Assembly: GCA_947579605.1 (NCBI GenBank)
Contig: OX388328.1
Coordinates: forward strand, 8,473,684 to 8,537,683
Origin: Athripsodes cinereus
Taxonomy: Eukaryota > Arthropoda > Insecta > Trichoptera > Leptoceridae
DNA length: 64,000 bases
Reading direction: 5' to 3'
Shown here: one piece after another, positions 24,404 to 35,314 of the stretch
How positions within the stretch are numbered: position 1 is the stretch's first letter
Layout of the letters: each line of letters begins with the position of its first letter
The notes under the pieces: model-generated
The model's database searches: none
What the model was told of the DNA's origin: nothing
The model's input: only the letters and a program-made list of their open reading frames with translations
Made by a program: the position numbers and the translations under genes

Positions 24404-24830
24404 ACTGGGAAAATCGGCGTCTAGTGCGCCTCGTGAGTCCCGTCTAGGCGATTTCGGATACCCATTAACCCTAACACCCTATCTTCCAAGGGTGTTAGGG
24501 CGAGGGTACACGCGGGACCTCCACCAGTTCCTCCTCTGTGGACGTTAATGGTCGCGGCCTTCTTTTTAACTCTTGTCTTTAGGTCGGACCACACCTGGAA
24601 ACAAATTAGCTTTGGGTAAGATCACTTGGGGTCTGTTTCATTCTATTTATTTATTTTCTTCGACCTCCATAGGCTCCGCAATGGGCACTTGGGGGTGTCA
24701 ATCCAGACTACATTTTAAAAACATATTACACAAGGAACAAGAAATGAAATATTAATAGACAAATAAATCGATTTTCATCCTCAGGTCGCAAGACACTGGG
24801 AATCGTCACTTCACAAAATCATTCTCAAAG
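24404..24830. mobile_element. GC-richer ~430-bp insertion private to copy B
   Basis: Copy A runs straight from acataaaaaaa to aatcattctcaaag. Copy B has about 430 bases between these. The insert is more GC-rich than its surroundings and contains the inverted pair accctaacaccct / agggtgttaggg (24,467-24,501). No ORF or transposon ends recognised. Confidence 0.6.
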
Positions 24831-26799
24831 AATTTAATTTAAAGATGATGCACATTATACAAATTTGGCATTCTCATTGATTCTAGTTTGAAAAACAAAA
24901 TGTAAAATGAATGACAAACCCTTTTCCACTTATCGGGTGGCCTTGCTGACCCACTGCCATCAGCATTTAAGGTTGTGGCGAGATCCGACCACAACCTGTC
25001 GGACAGCGCCCGTCCCTGAGACCCCGTTTGGGGCCGGGATAAATCTCCATGTCTGTAAAATAGTATTGTGGATATAGGAAATGACGAATTGAAATAAAAT
25101 TTAGCTATCTATCCATTATATTTGTTATTAAATTGCCTTGTACAAGGAAAGTCAACCTTTTTTTCTTTGGGCCACATACAATCATATTATATTTTTCAAG
25201 TTATGGCTGCAACACTTTACTGGGTAAATAACTCAAACAGAATAATAATAGCAGGTATCGCTTATCGGCATATGTATTTACTGCTATTGATAATATAAAT
25301 TATGGTCCCTGTGTTGTGATTATTAATTCTTTGTTGAAAAGTTCACCTCTCAATATTTACTGCGAAGGTCAACGAAACGTTTGACATTTTGTAAGTGATA
25401 TAAAGTTTAATACCGCGAGGTTAATATACACCGTTGTTATGAATGTTTATACACATTAAGCAACAAAAATTGTTCACTAAAATCTTCACTAGGCAGAATA
25501 CTTGTCGAAAACTATTCATTTATACGAGGACGACATTGCACTAGTTTGATTTTGGTCTCGCGCTGCACTTTATTTCAGTTAAGTCAAAAAATAATAATAA
25601 ATAGACACTTAGTTTTATGTAATTGTAAAAAAAAAAAAAAGAAATTGTACATACCTTTCCATAAACTCTACCAGTATAATCGCCTGACTAGCGCTAGTCA
25701 CCTGTTTACCGGCCATTTTTGTTTATTTACATATGATTGTCAACAAAGGAACACCAGCTGTTGCATGGTGCAACTTCATGTTGGTAGTTTAAGATGATTT
25801 CTGCGCATGCGTTGTATGAACAACGCTTGGATTTGTGAAGTGCCAGTGTGACCTGTTAAATATGTAGTTGACTACCAACGAAATGGGAATGTGACCTCGC
25901 TCATGTTGATGTGTTAGACACGCTGACCGACACACTTCAAGTAATCCGACTTCGACCCCTGACCTGTCTTTCATCCCAATTGCTCGCACGTGATTACGTC
26001 TCCAATTGATTGTATTTTTACATATCACCCCTCCTCAAATGATGATGACTTCTACATGTTTTACATGGATCAGACCTGTCTTTCATCCCAATAGCTCGCA
26101 CGTGATTACGTCTCCAATTGATTGTATTTTTCATATCACCCCTCCTCAGATGATGATGACTTCTACATGTTTTACCATTGTCTACATGTTCTGATTTAGT
26201 CTCGTCAGATGTTACAGCAGCTTGACTCCCATCAACGCATCCAATTACTCCAGGGAATTTATTTCTTAAAGAATTGTAACTGGCATTTGTAATCTCATCT
26301 TGTTTTTAGAAATTCAATGCGTTCCTGGGCCAGTTTAAAAATATTACTAAAGAGCTCATTTTGGTTATGGACCTACTAAATGATGTTTGTGATGATGGCA
26401 TATTTTCACATCTTCCCGATGATAGCCTTCAAATATGAATGTTTTAATATCGCTTTTGGTGCGAATTTGATACGGTGTTTTGTTGAATAATTTGATTCCT
26501 AAATAAGCGTAATGTCGTTGTGCAATATCTCTTTTCGTATTGGTAAACAGTTTGCCATTCTATGTGTCCTTCTTGTTTGGGATACTTCCTATGGTGTTCT
26601 GTAGTCTTAAAAAGAGCAAACTTTTTGTGCATTCGTTCTACTGTAAGAACGTTTATTTCTTTGCGTATACATATTTATCAGATTGATTTGAAGGATGATT
26701 TTTAAAATGATTCTCTGTATAACTTCCAGAAGTTTCATGTTGGTAAAGTAAGCTCCGCCTCAGCCAGAGATGCCTTAATGTATTATGAATTGGGCCAAT

Positions 26800-27853
26800 T
26801 TTTTTTAAGACAAGTGCGCTAACCTTTTCTGTAGGTCGGCAAATACTGAAATACTTATTTGTTTATTCCAATATACCTAGGAAATCCTAATCTCTGAAGA
26901 TAATTTGGTGAAAGAAGTTGTACTTTTGTTTTCCACCTTTTTTCTTATTGATTTTTTTTTAAGATCATTGCGCTTACCTTTTCTGTAGGTCGGCAAATTC
27001 TTTAATACTACTTTGTTTATTCCAGTATACTTAGGAAATCCTAATCTCTGAAGATAATTTGATGAAAAAGTTGTTCTTTTATTTTTCAACTTTTCTTTTG
27101 ATTAATTTTTTTTAAGACCATTGCGCTTACCTTTTCTGTAGGTCTACAAATACTGAAATATTATTTGTTTACTCCAATATATCTAGGAAATCCTAATCTC
27201 TGGAGGTGAGAGAAGTTGTACTTTTATTTTCCAACTTTTCTTTTGATTTACCTTTATCAGGAATAGTGCGATAACGCTTTCTGTAGGTCGGCAAATACTG
27301 AAATACTTATTTGTTTACTCCAATATACCTAGGAAATCCTAATCTCTGAAGATAATTTAATGAAAAAGTTGTTTTTTTATTTTCCAACTTTTCTTTATTG
27401 ATTTTTTTTAAGATCATTGCGCTTACCTTTTCTGTAGGTCGGCAAATTCTTTAATACTTCTTTGTTCATTCTAGAATATCTAGGAAATTTCGTCAAAGTA
27501 TTCTAAAGCTTGCTGTTGATTGAGATGAATATTAAACGCAGTTCTTCATTTTTTTTAAGAGAAGTGCGCTTACCTTTTCTGTAGGTCGACAAATACTGAA
27601 ATACTTATTTGTTTATTCCAGTATACTTAGGAAATCCTAATCTCTTAAGATAATTTGGTGAGAGAAGTTGTACTTTTATTTTCCAACTTTTCTTTTAATT
27701 TTTTTCAAGAGAAGTGCGCTTACCTTTTCTGTAGGTCGGCAAATTCTTTAATACTTCTTTGTTTATTCCAGTATACTTAGGAAATCCTAATCTCTGAAGA
27801 TAATTTGATGAAAAAGTTGTTCTTTTATTTTCCAACTTTTCTTTTGATTTACT
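26800..27853. repeat. Tandem array, about 154-bp unit (copy B, main part)
   Basis: Same unit as the other two arrays. It is interrupted at 27,864 by a LINE and continues at 29,092-29,350. Confidence 0.87.
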
Positions 27854-27863
27854 TTTATTAGAA

Positions 27864-28689
27864 GTTGGATCAAGCTCAGCTTGCATTTAGTCACGTAAAT
27901 GGTGAATTGGACCGCATTTCTCACTGGGCACAGCAAAATGGTCTGTTACTCAACCCTTCTAAATCTCAAGCTATTCTTATTGGTAGTTCCCGCCTCTTAT
28001 CTAAAATTCGATCGGAGTTATTACCCAATCTATACCTTAATAATTCTGAAATTCCTCTTTCCAAAAAGGTCAAGAACCTCGGTTTATTTCTCAACCAAAA
28101 TTTATCCTGGCAGCCCCAGATTGGAGAGGTTAGTCGTAAGTTTTTCTTTAGTCTCCATTCACTTAAACGTCACCAAAACTTTTTTCCTTTAGAGACTAAA
28201 ATTCTTCTGTCCCAAACTCTACTTCTCCCTCTACTGGAATATGCGGATGTAGCCTACCTGGACATTACTAACGAACAACAAATGAAACTTGAGCGCTTAC
28301 AAAACATATGCATTCGTTTTATTTACGGGCTTCGTCAATTTGATCACATCTCTCACTATCGCAACGAGCTCAAATGGTTAAAAATGTCACAGCGTCGAAA
28401 TCTGCATATTCTTTGTCTTCTCTTTAATGTTCTCCACAATCCAACTACTCCGAACTACCTAAAGTCTCGTTTTGCACCTTTGGCATCTCATGGTTTGCCT
28501 CTTCGTTCTGGTGCACTTGGTACGTTGACCATTCCCACTCACAGATCATCCTTCTTTACATCTTCATTCACTATACATGCAGCTCGGTTATGGAATGATT
28601 TACCCTTATTGATCAGACTTGCTCCTACTATTTCTATATTCAAAAGCAGACTGAAACATCACTATCTCTCTCTCAATAACTCAACTTAA
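27864..28689 (+). pseudogene. Reverse transcriptase C-terminal part of a CR1/Jockey-type LINE
   Basis: An open 274-codon frame without a natural start. It begins inside the RT domain, downstream of the YxDD box (SHVNGELDRISHWAQQNG), followed by NLGLFLNQNLSWQPQIG, LLPLLEYADVAYLDI, the LERLQNICIRFIYGLR thumb segment, and the typical end HAARLWNDLPLLIR...FKSRLKHHYL. No RNase H follows. This end structure is usual for CR1/Jockey-group LINEs of insects. The frame has no disablement other than truncation. Confidence 0.88.
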
Positions 28690-28732
28690 CCATATCCCTT
28701 CCCCTCCCCTCCCTCCCCTCACCCCTATATGT

Positions 28733-28812
28733 ATGTATATATATATATATATATCTATGTGTGTATGTGTGTGTGTATGTATGTGTATGTATGTATGTAT
28801 ATGTTTGTATAT
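28733..28812. repeat. TA/TG microsatellite in LINE 3' UTR
   Basis: Alternating (TA)n, then TATG/TGTG tracts within the 3' UTR of the inserted LINE. Confidence 0.85.
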
Positions 28813-29091
28813 TTATGATTGAGTCTATACTATTTGTATTATTTTATTATGCTTTTTGTTTTTAGTACTTATACCTACTTAAGTTATATGTACCTGTATA
28901 TATTTTATTTATTTTTTATTATATCTTTTCTTTTATGTACTTAACTATGTACATCAATATTAATGTATCTCGTATCTCTCTCACATTTGGTTGGTTGGTA
29001 GAAATTGCCTAAAGGCAATAAACCCGCCATTTGTGCTACTTTATACCACAATAAAGATTATTTTATTTTATTTTATTTTTATTTATTAGAA

Positions 29092-29350
29092 ATAGTGCGA
29101 TAACCTTTTCTGTAGGTCTACTAATACTGAAATACTTATTTCCTTATTCCAGTATACTTAGGAAATCCTAATCTCTGAAGATAATTTGGTGAGAGAAGTT
29201 GTACTTTTATTTTCCAACTTTTCTTTTGATTAATTTTTTTTAAGATCATTGCGCTTACCTTTTCTGTAGGTCGGCAATATTTTTAATACTTCTTTGTTTA
29301 TTCTAGAATACCTAGGAAATTTTGTCAAAAGTATTCTATTGCTAGCAGGT
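29092..29350. repeat. Tandem array, about 154-bp unit (copy B, distal part)
   Basis: Continuation of the array after the LINE insertion; nearly two units. Confidence 0.85.
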
Positions 29351-29409
29351 GTACATAATTTTTTAAGACTAGTTCTCTAACTGTACGGTACTACTCGATT
29401 CTGAGAGAA

Positions 29410-29985
29410 GACTATATCTCCAGAAGGTGGTCAGGAGTCGGGGTGATTATTATTTATGATGTTGATTTTGTTTTTACGGTTATCATTGTCTGTACGTTTG
29501 TAAGAGTGATCAATAAGTGTTATGGCTACTGATTATATCTGTGATGGATGATGGTGTGAAGCTGCGTGGAGATATCTATTAGTATGGGTTTTTTTACGGT
29601 ATGTGGTACAAAACAGGGAGCCGTCGTCTTTTCTTGTGATGAGCACATCGAGGAAGGGTAATTGTTTATTATCTTCTGCTTTCATAGTGAATTTGATGGT
29701 GTGGTGTAGTGAGTTGAGGTAATTAAGGAATTCATCCAGTTTTTCTCTTCCATGCGGCCAAATTGTGAAGGTGTCATCTACATATCTTTTAAAAAGGGAG
29801 GGTTTATGAGGTGAATTTTGAAATGCTTTCTTTTCTAATTCCACGAGGAATATGTCACAGAAAACCGGACTCAAGCTGGAACCCATGCTTGCACCAGAAG
29901 CTTGTTTGTAGTATGTATCTTTGTAGAAGAAAAAGGTGTTATTCATACAGTGTATGATCAATTCAATCGCATCGGGAGGAATATT
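29410..29985 (-). pseudogene. Penelope-like element reverse transcriptase fragment (copy B, best preserved)
   Basis: An open frame (29,533-29,961) encodes the RT palm: SGASMGSSLSPVFCDIFLVE (motif B region), FKRYVDDTFTIWPHG (catalytic YVDD, about residue 60 of the frame), LNYLNSLHHTIKFT, LPFLDVLITRKDDGS, and THTNRYLHAASHHHPSQI. This order, and in particular the LPFLDVL and YLH..S.H segments, is characteristic of Penelope-like elements. The fingers domain 5' of motif A and any GIY-YIG nuclease are absent. Beyond 29,985 the sequence changes abruptly. Confidence 0.85.
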
Positions 29986-30054
29986 AGGTAGTTAACCATA
30001 TACTAATAAATAAAGTCAAGAAAACACACGTCAAAGTTTTAATTGTCAAATTAC

Positions 30055-30331
30055 ACACACTACACACACAAGGAACACGGCGTGGTTGTAGATACGAGAA
30101 AACAATAACAATGTGACTATATAAAGCGACAGAATACGCTAGAAAGAACGTGATTTTAACACAACGAAGGCACGACAGCGACTGATGTAATTCGCAGAAG
30201 AACAACACTACACACAAGGAACGCAGCGTGGTTGTAGATACGAGAAACCAATAACAATGTGACTATATAAAGCGACAGAATACGCTAGAAAGAACGTGAT
30301 TTTAATACAACGAAGGCACGACAGCGACTGT
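30055..30331. repeat. Direct duplication (about 120-130 bp, twice) containing a TATA-like box
   Basis: ggttgtagatacgagaaa, then gactatataaagcgacagaa and cgctagaaagaacgtgattt, occur at about 30,085 and 30,232. A diverged version lies at 32,090-32,130 and 37,085-37,130, overlapping the end of the viral remnants. The tatataaag string could be a promoter of a retroelement LTR, but no LTR pair was established. Confidence 0.7.
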
Positions 30332-30830
30332 TATTATTTATTATTTTGCTATTATTTATTACATTCATAGTTAATTGCATTAACTAATAAATTGTCCAGC
30401 ATATTGGTGTAAATTTGTTTTTTTTTTTACGTTGCTGCCTTGCTCTATTTGTCAAGGCTTCCTATCTACACTAATTACTTTTTCTTTGAAAATGGAAGAT
30501 GGAGATATGGCAAAATTTAAAACTTTTGAAAGGGTGGAAGATGTGCTTTAGTAGCTACCGTATGTGACTGTAGGCAGCCCTACTGCTTGTTTCTTTTCTC
30601 ATGTTCTTCTAAATGGGAGATAACCATGAGATTGTGTTGGTTTTTTAGAACAACAAAGACTTACCATTTTCATGATAGGGTTTATTGTGATCCAAGGATT
30701 TTTGTTGGTTTATTTACACCATTCTTAAGATCTCATCGTTGCAGAATTTCGAGTGTTTGTCGGATCATATATTTGGATCTAAGGTATTTTGTCAATTTAT
30801 ATAAAATAAACATCATTTTTATGATGCCAA

Positions 30831-31022
30831 TTAAGAATCATTTTGATTCATTAAATTTCTTATAACAGTTTTCTGCGAATGTCCTGTTTGTTTGCAAAAT
30901 GCGCAATTTAATGTTTTCTTTTGCAAATTTTCTCCGTCGTTCTGAATTTTTTTCTCATTTTCTACCCTTTGGCAGAAAACTGACATCTCTGAATATATAT
31001 TCGGTTCTTTAGTTGTTAGCAT
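30831..31022 (-). pseudogene. Gag-like fragment with degenerate zinc knuckle (copy D)
   Basis: In this copy a shorter poly-T run keeps the frame open through MLTTKEPNIYSEMSVF, CQRVENEKKIQNDG and NCAFCKQTGHSQKT. The knuckle lacks its last Cys. A Gag nucleocapsid origin is possible but not certain. Confidence 0.45.
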
Positions 31023-31528
31023 TTGCCTGAATTGTGGAAAAATTCCAATAAGGAAAGCAGCAGACCTCTTTATACAATTATCATGACCGAATGTATTTTA
31101 AAAACTAACATATTGGAACTGCTCCACCCCATCAGCGTAACTGACTTCCATGGGCTCATGTGATGCCTCCATTTTAGCAGTGTTATGAGTCATGACATAA
31201 TATATTGTCTATCATCTGGAAATCATCAAAGAACACACATCTGGTTTCAGCTTTTTTCTAATTTTTTTTTAAAAATTCTCATTCGCAGTTCATGCTCCTC
31301 CGCCTCCCACTTTGTTCATGCTCTTCCTCTTCCCACTTTAAGTGTAGTGCATGTGCCTCTGCTTCTCTCTTTTCCATATTTACAATATGTTCTAACTCTG
31401 CAGGTTGTTTCTTTTGCTCATTGTCTAAGAGAAATATTTTAAATTGTAAATAAATATCACATACAATTGAGGATTAAAAAACTCAAACGCACCTCTCATG
31501 CAAATATCATAAAAAATAAAAACCTCAC

Positions 31529-31933
31529 CTGCGGTAACGGTAGCACGTCTTCATCATTATCGAGGTCACCGGTCATTCTCACGTCCTGGACATTCAACCT
31601 ATCTAAAATGACTTCCTCCGTCTGAGATAGGGGGACCTCTGGCAAAGGTGGTCCACCACCTGTCATTTTGGTGTGGTGTCTAACTTTATTTCCTTTACTT
31701 TTAACATTTTTTTTTATATTGTCCCATTTCTTCCGCAAGACAGTCACGGGCCTATTTGTTGTGTTGCTGGGGTTAAATAACTCCGTGATTTGCAGCCAAC
31801 GCTTTGATTTGTCCTTCCACGTGCACATATCTGTTTTTTTGCATTCAATTATGGACCACCAGCTTTTCAGGAGGTCTGTCAATGTTTCAACCTCGGACGA
31901 AGTAAAGTTGTGGGACCTCTTTTCATCAGCCAC
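31529..31933 (-). CDS. Myb/SANT-like DNA-binding protein, first exon (copy D)
   Basis: Starting at the ATG at 31,933 (MADEKRSHNFTSSEVETL), the exon encodes a trihelical Myb/SANT-like domain of the MSANTD/zeste/NAIF1 kind: ITELFNPSNTTNRPVTVLRK, KWDNIKKNVKS and the conserved MTGGGPP tail. It ends at a splice donor CAG|GTGAGG at 31,529, phase 0. A downstream minus-strand stretch (31,320-31,424), preceded by a good acceptor TCTCTTAG, encodes an Ala/Glu-rich helix (KREAEAHALHLKWEEEE), but its phase does not match, so an exon may be missing. Such proteins are cellular regulators or accessory proteins of Harbinger-type transposons. Expression is unproven. Confidence 0.65.
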
Positions 31934-31989
31934 TAGCTGTAATTTAAAAATAACATTTGCTTGATAAAAATGATAATTGGTGGAAGATG

Positions 31990-32966
31990 TTACACAAACA
32001 TGAATATTAAAAATACTGAATGTTCATCAATATTGATGGGTGTGAAGTAATTAAGAGTAAGTGATATGAGTAAGAGAGTGTGATCATGACTAGCGACAGA
32101 ATATACTAGAAAAGATCGTGGTTTTAACACAGTTTGTACTTTTTTTAATACTCCTTGCAATTTTTTAATACTGCTCAACAAGTAGTGGAATTTTTGCAGG
32201 TCACTGAGTGAGGGATTACTATCCACCAGGGATTTAAATGTGTCTCTATTGTCTTCGGTGAATAAATTGGAGTTGTAGGTATTCTCCAAATATTGCAACA
32301 CCTTTGTGAGCTTCATGGGATTTGTGGCCGATGTCCATTCTTTGTTTTTCTTATTTATGATGTCCGAGAGTAGCAGATATGGGACTAGCAGACCACACAG
32401 AATCTCATTCACAGCATCACAATGAGGTACTATTGAAGCTGTGCAATGATGTAAACATGTCTTTGGGATTTCCTCTTCTTTTAAATTCACTCTATTGGCT
32501 ATCATGCCATATGTCACTGGGGATGTGAACTGAGCAATATACATGATGTGTATCGCTACGTCTGGGAAGCATGCTATCACGCGTGGAATTGTGATGGCAT
32601 CACGATCACCAGCAACTCTGTCTTTCAAGCCTAGAGCTGCTTTGCATTTTATCAGACGATGTTTGATTCCTTTGTGGTTTGAATGATTCTACTAACATTG
32701 GCACCTCTGGTCAACCCGGTGCAAACTAGGACAATTATGTCCTTGAAAGTCAGGCTCTCATGTGTCACAAGTTGACCTCGCATCTGTCTAGGGTCAAACC
32801 CATCATATGCTAGAGCTTTGGTTATTATATCAAGGTACTCCCTGTTGAGCACCTTAGTGATTGTCTCCTAGAACTCTATGATATTGTCAACATTTAGACA
32901 ACTTTTGTCTAAATTGTCCGTTTCCGGAGTGTAGGACGTGGACGGCTTCCTACCTTTGTTAGACAT
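31990..32966 (-). pseudogene. Endogenous viral element: phenuivirus-like nucleocapsid gene (copy D, longest)
   Basis: On the minus strand a start codon at 32,964-32,969 opens a frame that is interrupted by an in-frame TAG at 32,868-32,870. It continues to a 7-base deletion near 32,665 (relative to copy C) that shifts the frame, then runs open from 32,628 to 31,990. Family-like segments in order: AYDGFDP, DIIVLVCTGLTRGANVSRI, RDAITIPRVIACFPDV, IPKTCLHHCTASIVP. These correspond to the conserved RNA-binding core positions of phlebovirus/tenuivirus nucleocapsids, as I remember the family. The last ~30 codons overlap a separate repeat (see 30,055-30,331) and are probably not viral. It cannot make a complete protein as it stands. 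Confidence 0.65.
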
Positions 32967-33167
32967 CATAAACGATTAGTAAGCTTGTATTTTAGATATT
33001 ATTATTTTATATTTTGTGACCCCTCTTTGTGCTTGTTGCTGACATCATGGCAATCACAATTTAATACAGGATACAAGTGGCACTAAATAAATAGAATGGG
33101 TTTACAGATTCAACTGCATGAATTGTAAAATATGCACATGTAAATGGAACAACAATGGGAAGCTAGG

Positions 33168-33374
33168 TTATTCAAAAATAATAACAGTGTGAAGTGGAAA
33201 ATAATGTGAGGAATGATAATTGGAAAGAAAAAACCTGATTATTGTCTCCAAATTTCTGATGGCTTCAGATTCCCTCCTTGTGAGTTGCTGGTATACACTA
33301 TACACATGTAGAATCGATGCGGCTTCTAAAGGACCATAAAATGGTGGTTCTTCAAAGAAAACACTGGGCTTCAC
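33168..33374 (-). other. Unrecognised short ORF (68 codons)
   Basis: Encodes KPSVFFEEPPFYGPLEAAS, then VYQQLTRRESEAIRNLETI. It looks compositionally like real protein, possibly an exon or a decayed viral/transposon fragment, but I do not recognise the family. It lies upstream (minus sense) of the nucleocapsid remnant. Confidence 0.3.
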
Positions 33375-33469
33375 AATTTAGATGTTTATTGTAAGATGTC
33401 TGACTGATGAGAGAGCTAAAAATGTGCCCTGCAATTCTATATAATAGGTTCAATAGTATGAAGTTAGCT

Positions 33470-33628
33470 TAGTTAAGTTAGTTTGGCGCGAGGTTGTGAA
33501 GCAAGACATGAGAGACTGCGGAGCTTCCCCGGAGGACGCACAGAATAGAGCCGAGTGGCGGCGAAAGACAAAAATGGCAGACCCCACCATCATGTGGGAT
33601 TAATAATTGCCCAGGGAGAGAGAGAGAG
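33470..33628 (+). mobile_element. Very short 5'-truncated RTE-type LINE with 15-bp TSD
   Basis: agtatgaagttagct is present at 33,455-33,469 and 33,629-33,643. The 159-bp insert encodes a typical RTE C-terminus (EDAQNRAEWRRKTKMADPT) and ends in a (GA)n tail. Only the last codons and 3' UTR were inserted. Confidence 0.9.
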
Positions 33629-33744
33629 AGTATGAAGTTAGCTCCAAAATGATTCTATATAAATCTAGTGCCTCTGGTGGCAGAAAAATGAATCAAAATG
33701 GCATTGTGGGAAATTTGAAATAATGTTTACTCCAAATCTCACCA

Positions 33745-34200
33745 GTATACAATTTACATTTTTCGTTCAGTGTCGAGATACTGCAGTATCTAATTTAACT
33801 GGTTTCTTCAACGAAGAGTTACATACTAAATTTGCATTTTCGGATTTTAGTTAGGATAGATAAAAATCCAGGCATTGGATTTCCTCAATTTGTGAAAAAG
33901 TTCTGTTTCAAAATTCATGCTACACACATCACATAATTTTGAGATGGTTTTAGACAAAGGATCAAGCATGCTAGACTCCCAACTCTTTTTCGATGATTTA
34001 AGATGCAAGGTGTTTAATGCCTCGCATATATAAATTTGTTTTTGAGCTTCTTTATAGTTTAGACACAGAGTAAAGATCGTTCATGTCGCACATCTACAAA
34101 TACTCAATCCCGTTTTTCTTTTATTGGAAAAAGCAATACTTGGTATAATTTGTGCGTGTAATCGCGTATTAAAGGGTTTGTAATGACCAACACTAGTTTT
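33745..34200. repeat. Partial copy of the repeated unit (5' block)
   Basis: Matches 7,250-7,680 and 20,940-21,440 (ttcgttcagtgtcgagatac, aaaatccaggcattggattt). It shows the empty site of the MITE found at 21,096. Confidence 0.75.
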
Positions 34201-34269
34201 ACTCTCCAAAATGCTTCATATTCTCTTCATCAATGAAAAAGTTTCTCAATTCATCGTAGTTGTTTATTG

Positions 34270-34980
34270 TTTTTCCCAATTGTGCTCTCCATTTATTTAT
34301 TTATTTTTTTTATTTATTTATTTTTACAATGTATACAGGATCAGACAGTCGATTATAGTACATGATAACAATTTACAAAATCAAAAGGTGGACCAGTGAA
34401 GATCCTAAATTTACCAGAAGGGTTTCAAAAAATCATCAAAGTTAAGAACAAATACAAATATACAATCACCACAACATGCTTTTAAATTAATAAATAAAAT
34501 GAAATTCAGGTGAACGAGTTAATTAAGACTAAGTGAACAAAAACAAGACCAAAAAATCAACGCAAGCAACAAAACAAAGCAATAAATACAAAAATGTATT
34601 AAAACAAATCAAATAAAATGAATGCATTCCAATGAATGTACAGAATAGCAACAAACGAATAAGATTAAAAATCAGACAAAAATGATAATATCTATTCAAA
34701 CAATATCTATGGTGAAAGATTCAAATAATTTAATAAAATATTACAAACAAACAAAGTAAGATTAAAATTAAAATTTTTTTTTTTTTTTAAAATTTAAAAT
34801 TAAAATTAAAATTTTAAGATTAAAATTAAAATTATGTCTCTCTTGCTCCACAACTGGACAATCAAAAAACAGATGCCTTACGTCCTGCACACTCATCCCA
34901 TCGCATGTACAGCAGGGGTTGTCTCTCTTATGAAACCTGTGCAAATATTGTCTGAACAGTAATTAATGTAGAACTCCACT
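34270..34980 (-). mobile_element. LINE 3' fragment (RNase-H-bearing class) in minus orientation
   Basis: Begins on the plus strand with a T-rich ATTT tail (34,293-34,323). Its minus strand near 34,840-34,950 encodes a Cys/His end segment (CCTCDGMSVQDVRHLFFDC) typical of the zinc-knuckle C-terminus of R1/Loa/I-type LINEs. The middle is AT-rich with an aaaattaaaattaaa tract at 34,765-34,840. The right end returns to the repeated unit at 34,982. Confidence 0.6.
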
Positions 34981-35314
34981 TTCTACACTAATTACTTTTT
35001 CTTTGGGAATGGAAGATGGAGATATGACAAAATTTAAAACTTTTGAAAGGGTGGAAGATGTACTTTAGTAGTATGTGACTGTAGGCAGCCCGACTGCTTG
35101 TTTCTTTTCTCATGTTCTTCTAAATGGGAGATAACCATGAGATTGTGTTGGTTTTTTAAAACAACAAAGACTTACCATTTTCATGATAGGGTTTATTGTG
35201 AACCAAGGATTTTTGTTGGTTTATTTACACCATTCTTAAGATCTCATCTTTGCAGAATTTCGAGTGTTTGTCGAATCATAATATATTTGGATCTAAGGTA
35301 TTTTGTCAATTTAT

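Larger units (their letters stand above)
27864..29081 (+). mobile_element. 5'-truncated CR1/Jockey-type LINE insertion with 10-bp TSD
   Basis: The target tttattagaa lies at 27,854-27,863 and again at 29,082-29,091, inside a unit of the 154-bp array. The insert carries the RT C-terminus, then a TA/TG-rich microsatellite (28,733-28,812). Its 3' end has a short stem (attgcctaaaggcaat), cccgccatttgtg and an (ATTTT)n tail. Private to copy B. Confidence 0.92.
20930..30053. repeat. Large duplicated unit, copy B
   Basis: Direct-orientation counterpart of 7,346-15,273. It contains the same blocks in the same order: truncated LINE tail at 23,648-23,763, 112-bp repeats at 25,962-26,185 (two units), 154-bp array, Penelope fragment. 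Private insertions are a MITE (21,096-21,260), a 0.43-kb GC-rich insert (about 24,404-24,830) and a LINE (27,864-29,081). Sequence identity outside these is very high by eye, so the duplication is recent. Confidence 0.85.
30350..32694. repeat. Partial copy D of the repeated unit plus Myb/SANT ORF and viral remnant
   Basis: The first ~1.1 kb matches 7,856-9,444 of copy A with about 0.45 kb of A missing (A has extra sequence after cactttgttcat). From about 31,515 it diverges from A, carrying the Myb/SANT ORF and the nucleocapsid remnant. It then matches copy C (34,982-37,702) to about 32,694, nearly base for base apart from C's insertions. Confidence 0.85.
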
